From Streptomyces humidus (lineage in GTDB: Bacteria > Actinomycetota > Actinomycetes > Streptomycetales > Streptomycetaceae): a stretch of 64,000 bases of DNA. A program made the translations under genes and the position numbers. This document shows, in pieces, positions 20,545-29,513 of this stretch (its first letter is position 1; the number at the start of each line of letters is the position of its first letter). Below the pieces are notes generated by a model. That model was given only the letters and a program-made list of their open reading frames with translations. It was not told the DNA's origin and searched no databases. The stretch is taken from positions 328,536 to 392,535 of the forward strand of contig NZ_BMTL01000002.1 of assembly GCF_014649655.1 (NCBI RefSeq), given 5' to 3'.

Positions 20545-21273
20545 TCAGTACGTCACCTCGCCGTGGCCGCCGTCGAAGACGATGTCGGAGCAGGAGTAGA
20601 AGTTCTCCTGGCTGTCCGAGCGGATCCAGTGGATGAACAGCTCATGTTGGCCGGTCCTGCCGCTCGGCAGCGCGAGGTCCCAGTAGTAGTGGCCTCCGTT
20701 CGCGCCGGCCCGGCCGGACTGCGGCGGGTTGGTGACCGACTTGATGAGCGTGAGGTCGTCCCAGGCCAGGGGCTTGGTCGGGGACCAGCCGTCCTTGGTG
20801 ATGTAGACGTTGAACGCGCCAGGGTGGGCTGCCCAGTTGCTGTACTGCACCTGGATGGTCGAGCCCGCGGTCAGGTGCGTTTTGGGCCAGTCGGTGCGGG
20901 CCGCGTTGTACGAGGAGAAGTTGAACGGGCCGGTGTGACCGCCGCTGCAGATCTCCCCGTCCGGGATGAAGCCCTTGGTCCGCCCGCCTCCGTTGGACTC
21001 CAGGACGGCGAACCAGTTGTACAGCGGCGTGGTGCCGGTCGCCCTGACCGCGTCGGCGCAGGCCGGGTTGGCCGGCATCTGGGTGCTGCTGTGGGCGACC
21101 AGGTCCTGGTAGCACAGGTAGGTGCGTGAGCCCGGCACCATGGCGACGCCGTGGGCCGACGCGGGCGAGGGCAGCGAGCTCAGGACGAGAGCGAGCAGCA
21201 CCGCTCCCAGCAGGCTGGACAAGCGCGGGCCAGGCATCGGTGACCTGCGCCGCCTGGTGCGTGCGATCTTCAT
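20545..21273 (-). CDS. Secreted AA10 lytic polysaccharide monooxygenase, single domain
   Basis: A 242-residue secreted copper oxidase. The signal peptide has a basic RRRR region and ends ASA/HG, exposing His41; the second copper ligand is His133 in KTHLTAG. The AA10 fold runs to the end (SCSDIVFDGGHGEVTY), and there is no binding module, unlike the AA10-CBM2 paralogue at 6.5-7.6 kb. ATG 21273 has a GGAG site. It is divergent from an expansin-like gene, with a perfect CebR-type palindrome between them, so both are probably induced by cellobiose. The match to the paralogue is strong through the domain, including the FIPDG.. and WAAHPG segments. Confidence 0.95.
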   Translation of the reverse strand: MKIARTRRRRSPMPGPRLSSLLGAVLLALVLSSLPSPASAHGVAMVPGSRTYLCYQDLVAHSSTQMPANPACADAVRATGTTPLYNWFAVLESNGGGRTKGFIPDGEICSGGHTGPFNFSSYNAARTDWPKTHLTAGSTIQVQYSNWAAHPGAFNVYITKDGWSPTKPLAWDDLTLIKSVTNPPQSGRAGANGGHYYWDLALPSGRTGQHELFIHWIRSDSQENFYSCSDIVFDGGHGEVTY

Positions 21274-21470
21274 GTGGGGGGTCTCCTTGTGGTCGTCCGA
21301 CCGCCGCGGGGACGACAGGCGCCGGACGAGCGCCCGCCGGGCACCCGTCAGCCGTCGGACCGATGACGTCCGGCAGGGCCGAAGCGGCCCTCAGCGGGTG
21401 GCGCGACCGTGCGTGGGCAGGCTCCCGCCGTCGGCGCGCCACGGTCCGTGGGGCTGACCGTGGAACCCGC

Positions 21471-21484
21471 TGGGAGCGCTCCCA
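21471..21484. promoter_or_regulatory. CebR-type operator between LPMO and expansin genes
   Basis: TGGGAGCGCTCCCA, identical to the site at 7769-7782. It lies 197 bp from the LPMO start and 182 bp from the expansin start, so it could control both divergent transcripts. Confidence 0.88.
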
Positions 21485-21666
21485 CCTATCGTGTATAGCG
21501 CTTACTGCCGACACCGTAAATGCCTTGCGCCGACATTCCCGTACGGGCGTGACCAGGCGCGGTTCCGGTCGCATCATTGGCATGAACCCGACCGGTGGTG
21601 CGCGGGGACCGCGCGGTCGGGCCAGTCGACGTGCCGGTCATCGGGCCCGGCACCAGGGAGGTCATC

Positions 21667-23235
21667 GTGCTCACCGTCCCTCTCGCACGACGCACCGGCC
21701 GGCGATTACTCGTCACGGCGGTGTTCGGCGTACTGCTGCTCGCCTCGTCGTTCCTGTACGGCCTTTCGTCCCCGGCCGCCGCATCGGCCGGCCGAGCCGC
21801 CTCCGCGGACTCGTCGGGCTCCATCGGCAACGCCACGCACTTCGACAGCCTCGGATCGCCGTACGGCGGGTGCGGAGTCCCGCAGGCGGCTCTGGAGTCA
21901 CAGCATTTCGTGGCACTCAACGTGTGGAACACGCCGGGCAACTACGCCGGGCAGCCCACCCCTCGTCCCATCCCCTCCGGCGACGCCGGCAGCATGGGGC
22001 TCTTCGACAACGGCCACAACTGCGGCCGCTGGGTCCGGGTGTCGATCGGCGACTACTGCACCGGCACCAACGACGGCGCGGCGGGCCAGGCGTTCTGCCG
22101 CAACGGGAACTGGACGTCGGACAAGTACAACGGCGCGACCCTCGACATGCTGGTCGCCGACAGCTGCGGCGACACCAACGCCTGGTGCCGGGACGATCCG
22201 TACCACCTGGACCTGGCCACGCACTCGCTGAACGCCTTCCAGCTCGGCGGGCAGCCGGTGGCGGACATGTACCCCAACCGCTGGAACAACCGGCACATCT
22301 CCTGGTCGTTCATCCCGGCGCCCGGCTACTCCGGCGACATCGCGATCGGCTTCGTCCAGAACGCGGCGACCTGGTGGCCCACCATCGACGTCACACACCT
22401 GCCCAACGGCATCCACGGTGTGGAGTACTACGACGGCAGCGCGTGGACGCCGGCCGCCATGGTCACCGACCTGGGACAGCAGTACACGATCGGCCCCGAC
22501 GCCTCGGGCGGATCGAGCTACACCATCCGGGTCCGCGACGTGGACGGCAAGCTCGTCCAGGGCGGCCGGACGTACACCTTCGCCCTGCCGCGCTCCTGCT
22601 CCTCCGGATGCCCCCAGCCGTACACCGGCGCCAGCTACACCACCGGCGACAACGGAAGCGGATCACTGGACGCGCCGACGAACCTCACGGTGACCGCCAC
22701 CACGGCAAGCAGCGTGTCACTGTCCTGGACCGCCTCGTCCGGCGCCAGCGGTTACGACGTCTACCGCGACGGGCAACCGGTGGGCGCCACCACCGGCACG
22801 TCCTTCACCGACAGCGGCCTGTCCGCCTCTACCTCGTACACCTACGCGGTCAAGGCCCACGACAGCTCGGGAGGCACATCGGCGGCCTCGGTCGGCGTCA
22901 CGGCCACCACGGGTCCGGGGGGCGGAACGGGAGCCGGCTGCACCGCCACCACCAAGCTGGTCAACTCCTGGGCCGGCGGCTTCACCGCCGAGGTGACGCT
23001 CACCAACACCACCGCCTCCGCCAGCACAGGATGGCGGGTCGGCTGGAGCTGGCCCGGCGGCCAGAAGGTGACGACCGCCTGGAGCGCCAGGCTGACGCAG
23101 TCGGGTTCCTCGGTCACCGGCTCGAACGTCGAATACAACGGCGCCATCCCGCCCTCCGGCCGGACGACGTTCGGCTTCAACGCGACCGGAAACGCCTCCG
23201 GCCTGCCCGGCAACCCGGTCTGCACGCTCGGCTGA
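21667..23235 (+). CDS. Secreted expansin-like protein with FN3 and CBM2 modules
   Basis: A 522-residue secreted protein thought to loosen cellulose without hydrolysis (expansin family). GTG 21667 follows GGGAGG by 6 nt; upstream in-frame ATG 21595 has no site. After a signal anchor ending near SPAAASA, a double-psi barrel (GNATHFDSLGSPYGGCG, then VADSCGDTN with the key Asp) is followed by the expansin D2 sandwich (ISWSFIPAPGYSG and YTIRVRDVDG). An FN3 domain (LTVTATTASSVSLSW) and a CBM2 at the C-terminus complete it. It shares a CebR box with the divergent LPMO, so a cellulose role is likely. A GH45-like endoglucanase is the alternative, but the typical catalytic pair is not evident. Confidence 0.85.
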   Translation: MLTVPLARRTGRRLLVTAVFGVLLLASSFLYGLSSPAAASAGRAASADSSGSIGNATHFDSLGSPYGGCGVPQAALESQHFVALNVWNTPGNYAGQPTPRPIPSGDAGSMGLFDNGHNCGRWVRVSIGDYCTGTNDGAAGQAFCRNGNWTSDKYNGATLDMLVADSCGDTNAWCRDDPYHLDLATHSLNAFQLGGQPVADMYPNRWNNRHISWSFIPAPGYSGDIAIGFVQNAATWWPTIDVTHLPNGIHGVEYYDGSAWTPAAMVTDLGQQYTIGPDASGGSSYTIRVRDVDGKLVQGGRTYTFALPRSCSSGCPQPYTGASYTTGDNGSGSLDAPTNLTVTATTASSVSLSWTASSGASGYDVYRDGQPVGATTGTSFTDSGLSASTSYTYAVKAHDSSGGTSAASVGVTATTGPGGGTGAGCTATTKLVNSWAGGFTAEVTLTNTTASASTGWRVGWSWPGGQKVTTAWSARLTQSGSSVTGSNVEYNGAIPPSGRTTFGFNATGNASGLPGNPVCTLG

Positions 23236-23258
23236 CCCGCGGGGTCCCGGGAAGGCGG

Positions 23259-23288
23259 CGGGCGGGCCGCCACAGGCGCGCCCGCCCG
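23259..23288 (+). terminator. Hairpin after expansin gene
   Basis: CGGGCGGG and CCCGCCCG arms around a 14-nt loop, 24 bp after the stop. Confidence 0.6.
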
Positions 23289-23520
23289 TAGCCTGCCGAG
23301 GCGCCCCGCGTGATCGTCGTGCTGCGGGCGTGGGCCCTCCCTCGGGCACTGGTGGGCCCTTGCGGACGGAGCGCTCCCCCGGTGCAGCCGCCTCCCGCTC
23401 TCCGGGACTTCGCCTGGTGACTGTTCGACACCGAGCCGAAAGCGACGGTGTCGACTGGACGAGTGGGGCAAGTTCCGGCAGCTTGGGACCTGGCCTGTGG
23501 GCAGGGAGAGGGGAACCATC

Positions 23521-24483
23521 GTGCGGGACCTGGCGTCGACGCTGGACCACGTCCGGACGGCGGACGGGAGGCGGCTGCGCGTCGAGTGCTCGGGGGACCC
23601 GCGTGGGCGTCCGGTTTTCCTGCTCCACGGCATGCCGGGCAGCCGGGTCGGTCCCCGGCCGCGCCCCATGTACCTGTATCAGCGCGGTGTGCTGCTGATC
23701 AGTTACGACCGCCCCGGCTACGGGGGATCCGACCGCCGGCCCGGTCGCCGCGTCGTGGACGTCGTGCAGGACGTGGCGGCTGTGGCCGACGCTCTGGGCA
23801 TGGAGCGCTTCGCGGTGGTCGGCCGCTCCGGCGGCGCCCCGCACGCCCTGGCGTGTGCGGCCGGGCTGCCGGACCGGGTGACCCGCGCCGCCGCGCTCGT
23901 CGCCCTCGCGCCGCGGGACGCGGAGGGCCTCGACTGGTTCGCCGGGATGGCGCCCTCCAACATCGACGAGTTCAGCACGGCGGCCGCCGCTCCCGAACAG
24001 TTCGAGGCCCGGCTCATCCCCCGCTCCGACTCCATCCGCGCCGACCCCGCCCGGCTGCTGGAGGAACTGCGCAAGGAGATGACCGAGGACGACTGGAAGA
24101 TCGTCTCGGACAGCGGCGTCCGCTCCATGCTGCTGCGCAACTACTGGGAGGCGCTGCGCACTTCGCCGTACGGCTGGATCGACGACGCGTTCGCCCTGAC
24201 CGAGCCCTGGGGCTTCGATCCGGCCTGTATCCAGGCGCCGGTGCTGCTGTGGCACGGTGCCCGTGACGCCTTCTCGCCGCCCTCCCACTCCTCCTGGCTC
24301 GCCGAGCGCATCCCCCGGGCCACCTCCGTGATCGAGCCGTCCGCGGCCCACTTCGCAGCCCTGCGCGTGCTGCCCGAGGTGCTGCGATGGGCGCTGGACA
24401 CCTCTGCCGACGAGGAGCCCCCGTTCCGGCGGGAGTGGTCCGGCGGTGTGCCTCAGACCGCCAGCGGTTCCAGGTCGCGGTAG
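23521..24483 (+). CDS. Alpha/beta-fold hydrolase
   Basis: A 320-residue alpha/beta hydrolase of the epoxide-hydrolase/lipase-like group. GTG 23521 has a GGGAGAGGGG site; a GTG eight codons upstream is possible. The oxyanion segment is HGMPGSR, the nucleophile elbow GRSGGAPH (Ser about 107), the acid GARDAF, and the His SAAHFAAL. No signal peptide is seen. Its 3' end overlaps the convergent fxsT gene by 31 bp, so it borders the FxSxx island but is probably not part of it. The substrate is unknown. Confidence 0.87.
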   Translation: MRDLASTLDHVRTADGRRLRVECSGDPRGRPVFLLHGMPGSRVGPRPRPMYLYQRGVLLISYDRPGYGGSDRRPGRRVVDVVQDVAAVADALGMERFAVVGRSGGAPHALACAAGLPDRVTRAAALVALAPRDAEGLDWFAGMAPSNIDEFSTAAAAPEQFEARLIPRSDSIRADPARLLEELRKEMTEDDWKIVSDSGVRSMLLRNYWEALRTSPYGWIDDAFALTEPWGFDPACIQAPVLLWHGARDAFSPPSHSSWLAERIPRATSVIEPSAAHFAALRVLPEVLRWALDTSADEEPPFRREWSGGVPQTASGSRSR

Positions 24484-27400
24484 ATCCGTCGTTCGTTCCG
24501 CGCGGACCGCGTGATCGTGTTGTCGTCGCCGAGCAGCCGCACCAGCTCGCCCAGTGTCTCCTCGCGCAGGCGGTCGGCGTCCTGGCTGCCCAGTGAGCGC
24601 AGGGTCAGCGCCGAGTTGGCGGTCGCGGTCAAGGTGTCCGGGTGGTGTGGTCCCAGCACCGTGCTCAGGCCGGTGGCGGCCCTGCTCTCCAGGTCGTACG
24701 CCTCGTCGAAGCGGCCTTGGCCGGCCAGCACGTTGGCGAGGTTGAGGCCTGAGATCAGCGTGTGCGGGTGGTCCGTGCCGAGCATGTCCCGCATGCGCGG
24801 CAGGACTTTGCGGAACACTCCCTCGGCCTCCTCGGCGTCTCCGCAGCCCCAGTGGAAGATGCCGAGGTTGTTGAGTGCGCCCTGCGTGTACGGGTGGGCT
24901 TCGCCGGGCACCTTCATGTACCCGGCGAGGGCCTGGCGGGCGACCTCGCGGGCCTGTTCCTTCTCGCCGGCGGCGTACAGGTCCGACGCGAGGTTCAGGT
25001 CGCAGGCCAGCCAGTCCGGGTTCGGCGCGTTGTACTGCTCGCGGTACCTGGCCAGGGTCGCGGTCGTCAGCCGTAGCGCGTCCTCCACCTGCCCCACTCT
25101 CCGCAGTGACACGGCGAGGGACTTGGCGCAGCTGAGGGTGGGCGGGAAGTGCTCGCCCATGATGCGTTTGTGGTCCTCGTACACGCGGGAGAGGATCGTC
25201 ACGGAATCCTTGTATCGGCCGATCTCGCGCAGGTCGCGGCCGAGGCTGGAGGCCGAGCCGAGGGTGTAGGGGTGTTCGGGTCCGAGGACGACCATGCGGC
25301 GGTCGTAGACGCTCTGGTCCATGGCCCGGGCCTCGTCGTAGCGGCCGACCATGCGCAGCGCGAGTGCGAGGTTGTTGGCCGCGCTGAGGGTCCGCTCGTG
25401 CGACTCGTGGAAGATGTCGCGGAACCCCTTGTGCGCGGCGGCGGCCAGTTTCACCGCCGACCGGTACTCGCCGAGCGCGGCCAGGTCGCTCGAGAGGCTG
25501 GACGCGGTGATGTAGGTGTGCGGGTGGCTGGAGCCCAGGACCTGGCGCTGACGTTCCAGCAGCTCTTGGTCGATCTCCTTGGCTTCCTGGTAACGCCCTT
25601 GCGAGCGGAGGACGTTGGCGAGCTGGCAGCGCATGTACAGGTACTGCATGTCGTTCTCGCCGAGGCTTGTGCTCCAGCGCTCCAGCACCTCCTCGGCGAG
25701 TTGCCGGGCGCTGGAGAGGTCCCCCCGTTTCCACAGGTACCGCACCCGGTCGATGAGCAGGCGGCGGGGTTTGGGCTCCGAGCAGTCCTGGATGCGCGAA
25801 GCGAGCAGGTGGGACCAGATGGAGTCGAAGAGCGGCCAGTTCGCCGGGTTGTCGGTGGGCTCGTCCCCGTCGGGCCGTGCGCTCGCGAGGACGGTGTGCA
25901 CGACGTGACGGGCCTCTTCCTGTTGCGTCTCCGAGAGCTGTGAGCGGATCACCGCCTGGACGAGCCGGTGGATCTGGATGCTGCCGCTGATCTGGTCGAC
26001 CTTGGCGAGGGCGAAGCGGCCGATCTCGCGGATCACGCGTCCCAGGAGCAGGCTCTCCTGGAGCGTCGGGTCCCACTCCCGCAGGGCGTCCAGCATCTCC
26101 TTGTTGTAGAGCACGCGGACCGAGATCGGTTCCGGCGCCATGAAGGCACAGAGTTGGAGGAGCCGTACCGAGGCCGGCGACCGTTCGTTGAGGCGGGCGA
26201 TGGAGATGTTCCAGGTGGCGGCCACCGGCTGCGGGTAGTCCTTGGGGTGGTTGAGCCCCAGCACTGCGGTGGTCTGCTCGGTCAGTTCCCGCAGGTACGC
26301 GTCGGTGGGGGTGGCCGTCTGGGCGAGCCAGGCCGCGGCCTGTTCGACGGCCAGCGGCAGGTCGCCCACGGCGTCCGCCACGCGGTCCGCCTCGTCGGCG
26401 CTCAGGCCGGGGGCCTGCCGGGTGAGGTGCTCGACGCTCTCCTGCCGGGGGAACACGTCGACGGAGAGGGAGGCGCCCTGCTGGGCCCAGGCCTGGTTGC
26501 GGGACGTGATCAGGATGTGCCCGCCGCCGGCGGGGAAGTACCGCTTGAGCATGTCGGGGTCGTCCGCGTTGTCGAAGACGAGCAGCCAGCGCGTGGTCGG
26601 CACGCCCGACGCCAGCATCTGGACGACCTCGGCGCTGGCCAGTGCCATGTCGTCGCCTCCGGACGCGCCGATCTTGGAACCGAGTTCGGCGAGGGAGGCG
26701 ATGATGGCGTCCTTGTGCTCCGCGGAGATCCACCACACCAGGTCGTAGTCGGCGATGAAGCGGTGCACGTACTCCAGGACGATCTGTGTCTTGCCCACGC
26801 CACCGAGTCCGTAGAGCGTCTGGGGCTGGGGCAGCACGATGGAGATGCCTTCGCCGAGCTGCGAGCGCAGCTGTTCCAGGACGGCGGCGCGGCCCGTGAA
26901 GACGGTGTTGCGACTGGGCGCGTTGAAGATCTTCGGCCTGCTTCCGGGGAAGCGTGCGCCGGCCGTGGCGGCGGGAACCGTCCCGGCCGTCAGCTTCAGC
27001 GCCTCGAAGACCCTTTCGACGCACTCGGTCTCGTCCACGCGGTTGAGGTCCACCGAGACGTGCCGCTGATCGGTGCCGGGCATGGCCACACGGTCCACTC
27101 TCAGCCGTGTCACCTCGACGCGTGGCAAGCCCGGGCCGGAGTCGGTGAGGGCCCGCCACGCGGCCTGCCCGTGCCGTGCCTGGAGGAGGGCCTCCGATGT
27201 CACGAGCAGGGTGCGCGTGGCCGGGTCCGGGCGTTCCGGGACGCTGATGGAGACGTCGTGCAGGGCCACCCGCGAGCAGTAGGGCGTGAGGAGCCCTTCC
27301 AGCCACTCCGCCCACATGCGGTCCTCGCCCGCGTACACGACGAGGACGTCCGCTGTCAGGGTCGTCGGTCTGCGCCGGGTGTAGGCGGACACGCACCGTT

Positions 27401-28382
27401 CCCGCACCGGTTCGGGGATGGGCGGCAGCCGGGTCACCTCTCCGTCGGAGATGACCTCCGTGAGGCGCTCGAAGGCGGACAGCAGGGAGTTGGGGACGCC
27501 GCTCTGGTCGCCGATGGCCGCGAGCATCTCCTCGTACGCGTAGTACGGGCGGTACGGGATCTCCACCGCGCCCCAGTACTCGTTCAGCCGCGCCGGGCCG
27601 AGCGGTTCCCCGTCCTTCCCCTTGGGCAGCCCGTCGAACCTCAGCCGGGCCAGCGCCCGTCCCGCGTCGGCCTTCTCCTTCTCGCCCTCGTCGACCCGCA
27701 TCGGCACGGGAAGGACCCGGATGCGCCGGTCGCGGTAGTCCGCCTCGACGGTCCGGGCGACGGCGGCGGCGCCCTCGAGCGCCTGGTCGCTGAGCGTGAA
27801 GCAGTCGACCAGGACGTCGGGCATCTGGATGGTGCAGATGTCCGCGCTGTCCGACAGACCGGTGCGGCTGTCGATGAGGGCGTAGTCGTACGACGCCTTC
27901 ATGTCCTCGCGCAGCGCGTCGAGGAAGATGCCGCCGCCGAGGCGGTCGTAGAAGTTGTCCCATTCGAAGGAGGAGACGGTGGCCGAGTAGGCGCGGTTCT
28001 GCTGCCCGGCGGACAGGAAGTCGAGCGAGCCTCCGTCGGGGAACGACAGTCCGAGGGGCTCCGGAGCGAGTGAGACCGCGTGCAGACCGACGTGCGCGTA
28101 CTGCCGGTGCCAGGCTCCGGAGCGATGACCTCCGTTGGCCGCGGCCCAGGAGTACTCGGTGATCATGTCGATCACCCCGGGCGTGGCCGCGAGTGTGCTG
28201 GGGTCCAGGAAGGGGTGGAAGAAGCGGTGGAGCCCGGGGGCTTCGAGGTCCCAGTCGACGGCCAGCACCCGTGCGCCGTTGGCGGCGAGGATCCACGCCG
28301 TGTTCGCCAGGGCCATCGTGCGGCCCGTGCCGCCCTTGTAAGAGTAGAACGTGATGATACGTCCACTCCGGCGCGCCGTCAT
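24453..28382 (-). CDS. fxsT: FxSxx-COOH system TPR/NB-ARC protein (FxsT), second copy
   Basis: A 1309-residue multidomain signalling protein, start ATG 28382 with GGAGGAA 6 nt upstream. Domains: ParA/MinD-like P-loop at 1-240 (YKGGTGRT, 15-22, with Arg for the usual second Lys); a TIR-like fold at about 341-460 (VLVVYAGEDRMWAEWLEGLL); an NB-ARC ATPase at about 485-830 with an intact P-loop GLGGVGKT (525-532) and Walker B LLVFDNADD (600-608); then about ten TPR repeats to the end. This is the architecture named as the TPR protein of the FxSxx-COOH peptide system. STAND proteins of this kind usually switch on by oligomerising after ligand sensing. It lies 291 bp after the AAC(3)-like gene and closes the island. 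Confidence 0.9.
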   Translation of the reverse strand: MTARRSGRIITFYSYKGGTGRTMALANTAWILAANGARVLAVDWDLEAPGLHRFFHPFLDPSTLAATPGVIDMITEYSWAAANGGHRSGAWHRQYAHVGLHAVSLAPEPLGLSFPDGGSLDFLSAGQQNRAYSATVSSFEWDNFYDRLGGGIFLDALREDMKASYDYALIDSRTGLSDSADICTIQMPDVLVDCFTLSDQALEGAAAVARTVEADYRDRRIRVLPVPMRVDEGEKEKADAGRALARLRFDGLPKGKDGEPLGPARLNEYWGAVEIPYRPYYAYEEMLAAIGDQSGVPNSLLSAFERLTEVISDGEVTRLPPIPEPVRERCVSAYTRRRPTTLTADVLVVYAGEDRMWAEWLEGLLTPYCSRVALHDVSISVPERPDPATRTLLVTSEALLQARHGQAAWRALTDSGPGLPRVEVTRLRVDRVAMPGTDQRHVSVDLNRVDETECVERVFEALKLTAGTVPAATAGARFPGSRPKIFNAPSRNTVFTGRAAVLEQLRSQLGEGISIVLPQPQTLYGLGGVGKTQIVLEYVHRFIADYDLVWWISAEHKDAIIASLAELGSKIGASGGDDMALASAEVVQMLASGVPTTRWLLVFDNADDPDMLKRYFPAGGGHILITSRNQAWAQQGASLSVDVFPRQESVEHLTRQAPGLSADEADRVADAVGDLPLAVEQAAAWLAQTATPTDAYLRELTEQTTAVLGLNHPKDYPQPVAATWNISIARLNERSPASVRLLQLCAFMAPEPISVRVLYNKEMLDALREWDPTLQESLLLGRVIREIGRFALAKVDQISGSIQIHRLVQAVIRSQLSETQQEEARHVVHTVLASARPDGDEPTDNPANWPLFDSIWSHLLASRIQDCSEPKPRRLLIDRVRYLWKRGDLSSARQLAEEVLERWSTSLGENDMQYLYMRCQLANVLRSQGRYQEAKEIDQELLERQRQVLGSSHPHTYITASSLSSDLAALGEYRSAVKLAAAAHKGFRDIFHESHERTLSAANNLALALRMVGRYDEARAMDQSVYDRRMVVLGPEHPYTLGSASSLGRDLREIGRYKDSVTILSRVYEDHKRIMGEHFPPTLSCAKSLAVSLRRVGQVEDALRLTTATLARYREQYNAPNPDWLACDLNLASDLYAAGEKEQAREVARQALAGYMKVPGEAHPYTQGALNNLGIFHWGCGDAEEAEGVFRKVLPRMRDMLGTDHPHTLISGLNLANVLAGQGRFDEAYDLESRAATGLSTVLGPHHPDTLTATANSALTLRSLGSQDADRLREETLGELVRLLGDDNTITRSARNERRIYRDLEPLAV

Positions 28383-28673
28383 GCTGTTCCTCCGTTGTCG
28401 ACCCCTGACACGTAGGGCAGGGAGTGGGCGGACTCGATGGGACAAGGTCGGGGCGGGGACGCCGTCCGCGTTCTCGAGGAGGTGCCGGAGGGTGCGCGGG
28501 CCGGTCGGGGGGAGACGCTGCTCCGAGTATTCCCCATGGCGGCACGGGGTCGGGGTGTGCGACCGCGGTTGTGGAACTGCGAGTTGACGCGGTTCGGGCG
28601 GGGGCGGGGTCTCTGGGCACCGCCTCGGTGTTGCGTCTCCACGCGCCCTCCTGCCGGTCGACGTCGCGGGGGA

Positions 28674-29513
28674 TCACCCGACGGCGTCTTGTGGCCGGAA
28701 CCAACACTGTGCCCTGCCCGGCTCTCGGCCGGGTGGCCCGTTCTGCGCCGTCCTCCACCGGTATCCGGACATCTGACGCTGAGCGGCGTCCACAGTGTCC
28801 CTCATCTCCACGAGAGTGGCCGCCTTTCCGGCGAATTCCCCCTCGGTCAGCAGAGCGGGCGGGAGCAGCGCCCCGATCGCGGCGAAGTCGCTGTCGTCGA
28901 GCACGATGTCCTCGTAGGAGATCCATTCGCCGGACCCCGCCACGCAGCGGTAGGTCCGCGTCGGCGGCAGCGGGGTCATGCGGTACTCGGCGAGGTGGAA
29001 GGCGCTGCAGGCCTCGAACCCGACCCGGAAGAGCAGGATCTGCGCGTTCACCGCGTACAGCCTCGCCAGCGGGGACCGTTCCCCCAGATGGCAGTGCGGG
29101 TCGTGGCCTGCGAGGAGTTCGCGGGCGCGGGGGCCGATCGCCGCGAACGAGGTCTGCGGATGCCCGCTGCGCACCGCTCGGGGGGTCGCGCGTACACAGT
29201 CGGCCAGGGCGCCGACGGCCGGGCACGGGGTGACGTTCGGGTCGAAGGCGGGCATGGCGGCCCGGTAGAGGGCTTTCTGTCGTTCCGTCAGGTGCGCGGT
29301 GAGTGCGCGGTCGCGTTCGGAGGTGTCGGAGTTCTCGGGGGTGAAGGCCGGCGTGACGAGCGTGCCCTGCGGGCCGAGGGCCCGCAACAGGGCGTCACGG
29401 ACCACGGCGGGGGCAAGGCCGGCGCCGCTCAGGGAGGCGTGCGCCAGCAGGACGCCGCCTCGCCGGACGCCCAGGTCGCGCAGGAAGCGGACGAGTCGGG
29501 CGCCGTCAGTCAT
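28674..29513 (-). CDS. AAC(3)-family aminoglycoside N-acetyltransferase-like protein of the FxSxx locus
   Basis: A 279-residue acetyl-CoA-dependent acetyltransferase of the AAC(3) fold. ATG 29513 overlaps the end of fxsB by 8 bp, so the genes are coupled. Seen: LLAHASLSGAG (CoA-binding start), RSGHPQTSFAAIGPRA (the family's R..HP..S.AA.G motif) and FRVGFEACSAFHLAEYR, where the usual GVG.D.NT.LH.AEY motif is partly changed but keeps the Glu. Such proteins recur next to FxsA/FxsB, so the true substrate is more likely the modified peptide or a cell metabolite than a drug. Its drug-resistance activity is unproven. Confidence 0.85.
   Translation of the reverse strand: MTDGARLVRFLRDLGVRRGGVLLAHASLSGAGLAPAVVRDALLRALGPQGTLVTPAFTPENSDTSERDRALTAHLTERQKALYRAAMPAFDPNVTPCPAVGALADCVRATPRAVRSGHPQTSFAAIGPRARELLAGHDPHCHLGERSPLARLYAVNAQILLFRVGFEACSAFHLAEYRMTPLPPTRTYRCVAGSGEWISYEDIVLDDSDFAAIGALLPPALLTEGEFAGKAATLVEMRDTVDAAQRQMSGYRWRTAQNGPPGREPGRAQCWFRPQDAVG

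Noticed and set aside
25968..28073. Plus-strand open frame opposite fxsT
   Set aside because: Antisense shadow without ribosome site or family signals.
22717..29226. Very long minus-strand frame
   Set aside because: Arg/Pro/Gly-rich and out of frame with FxsT and AAC(3); no motifs.
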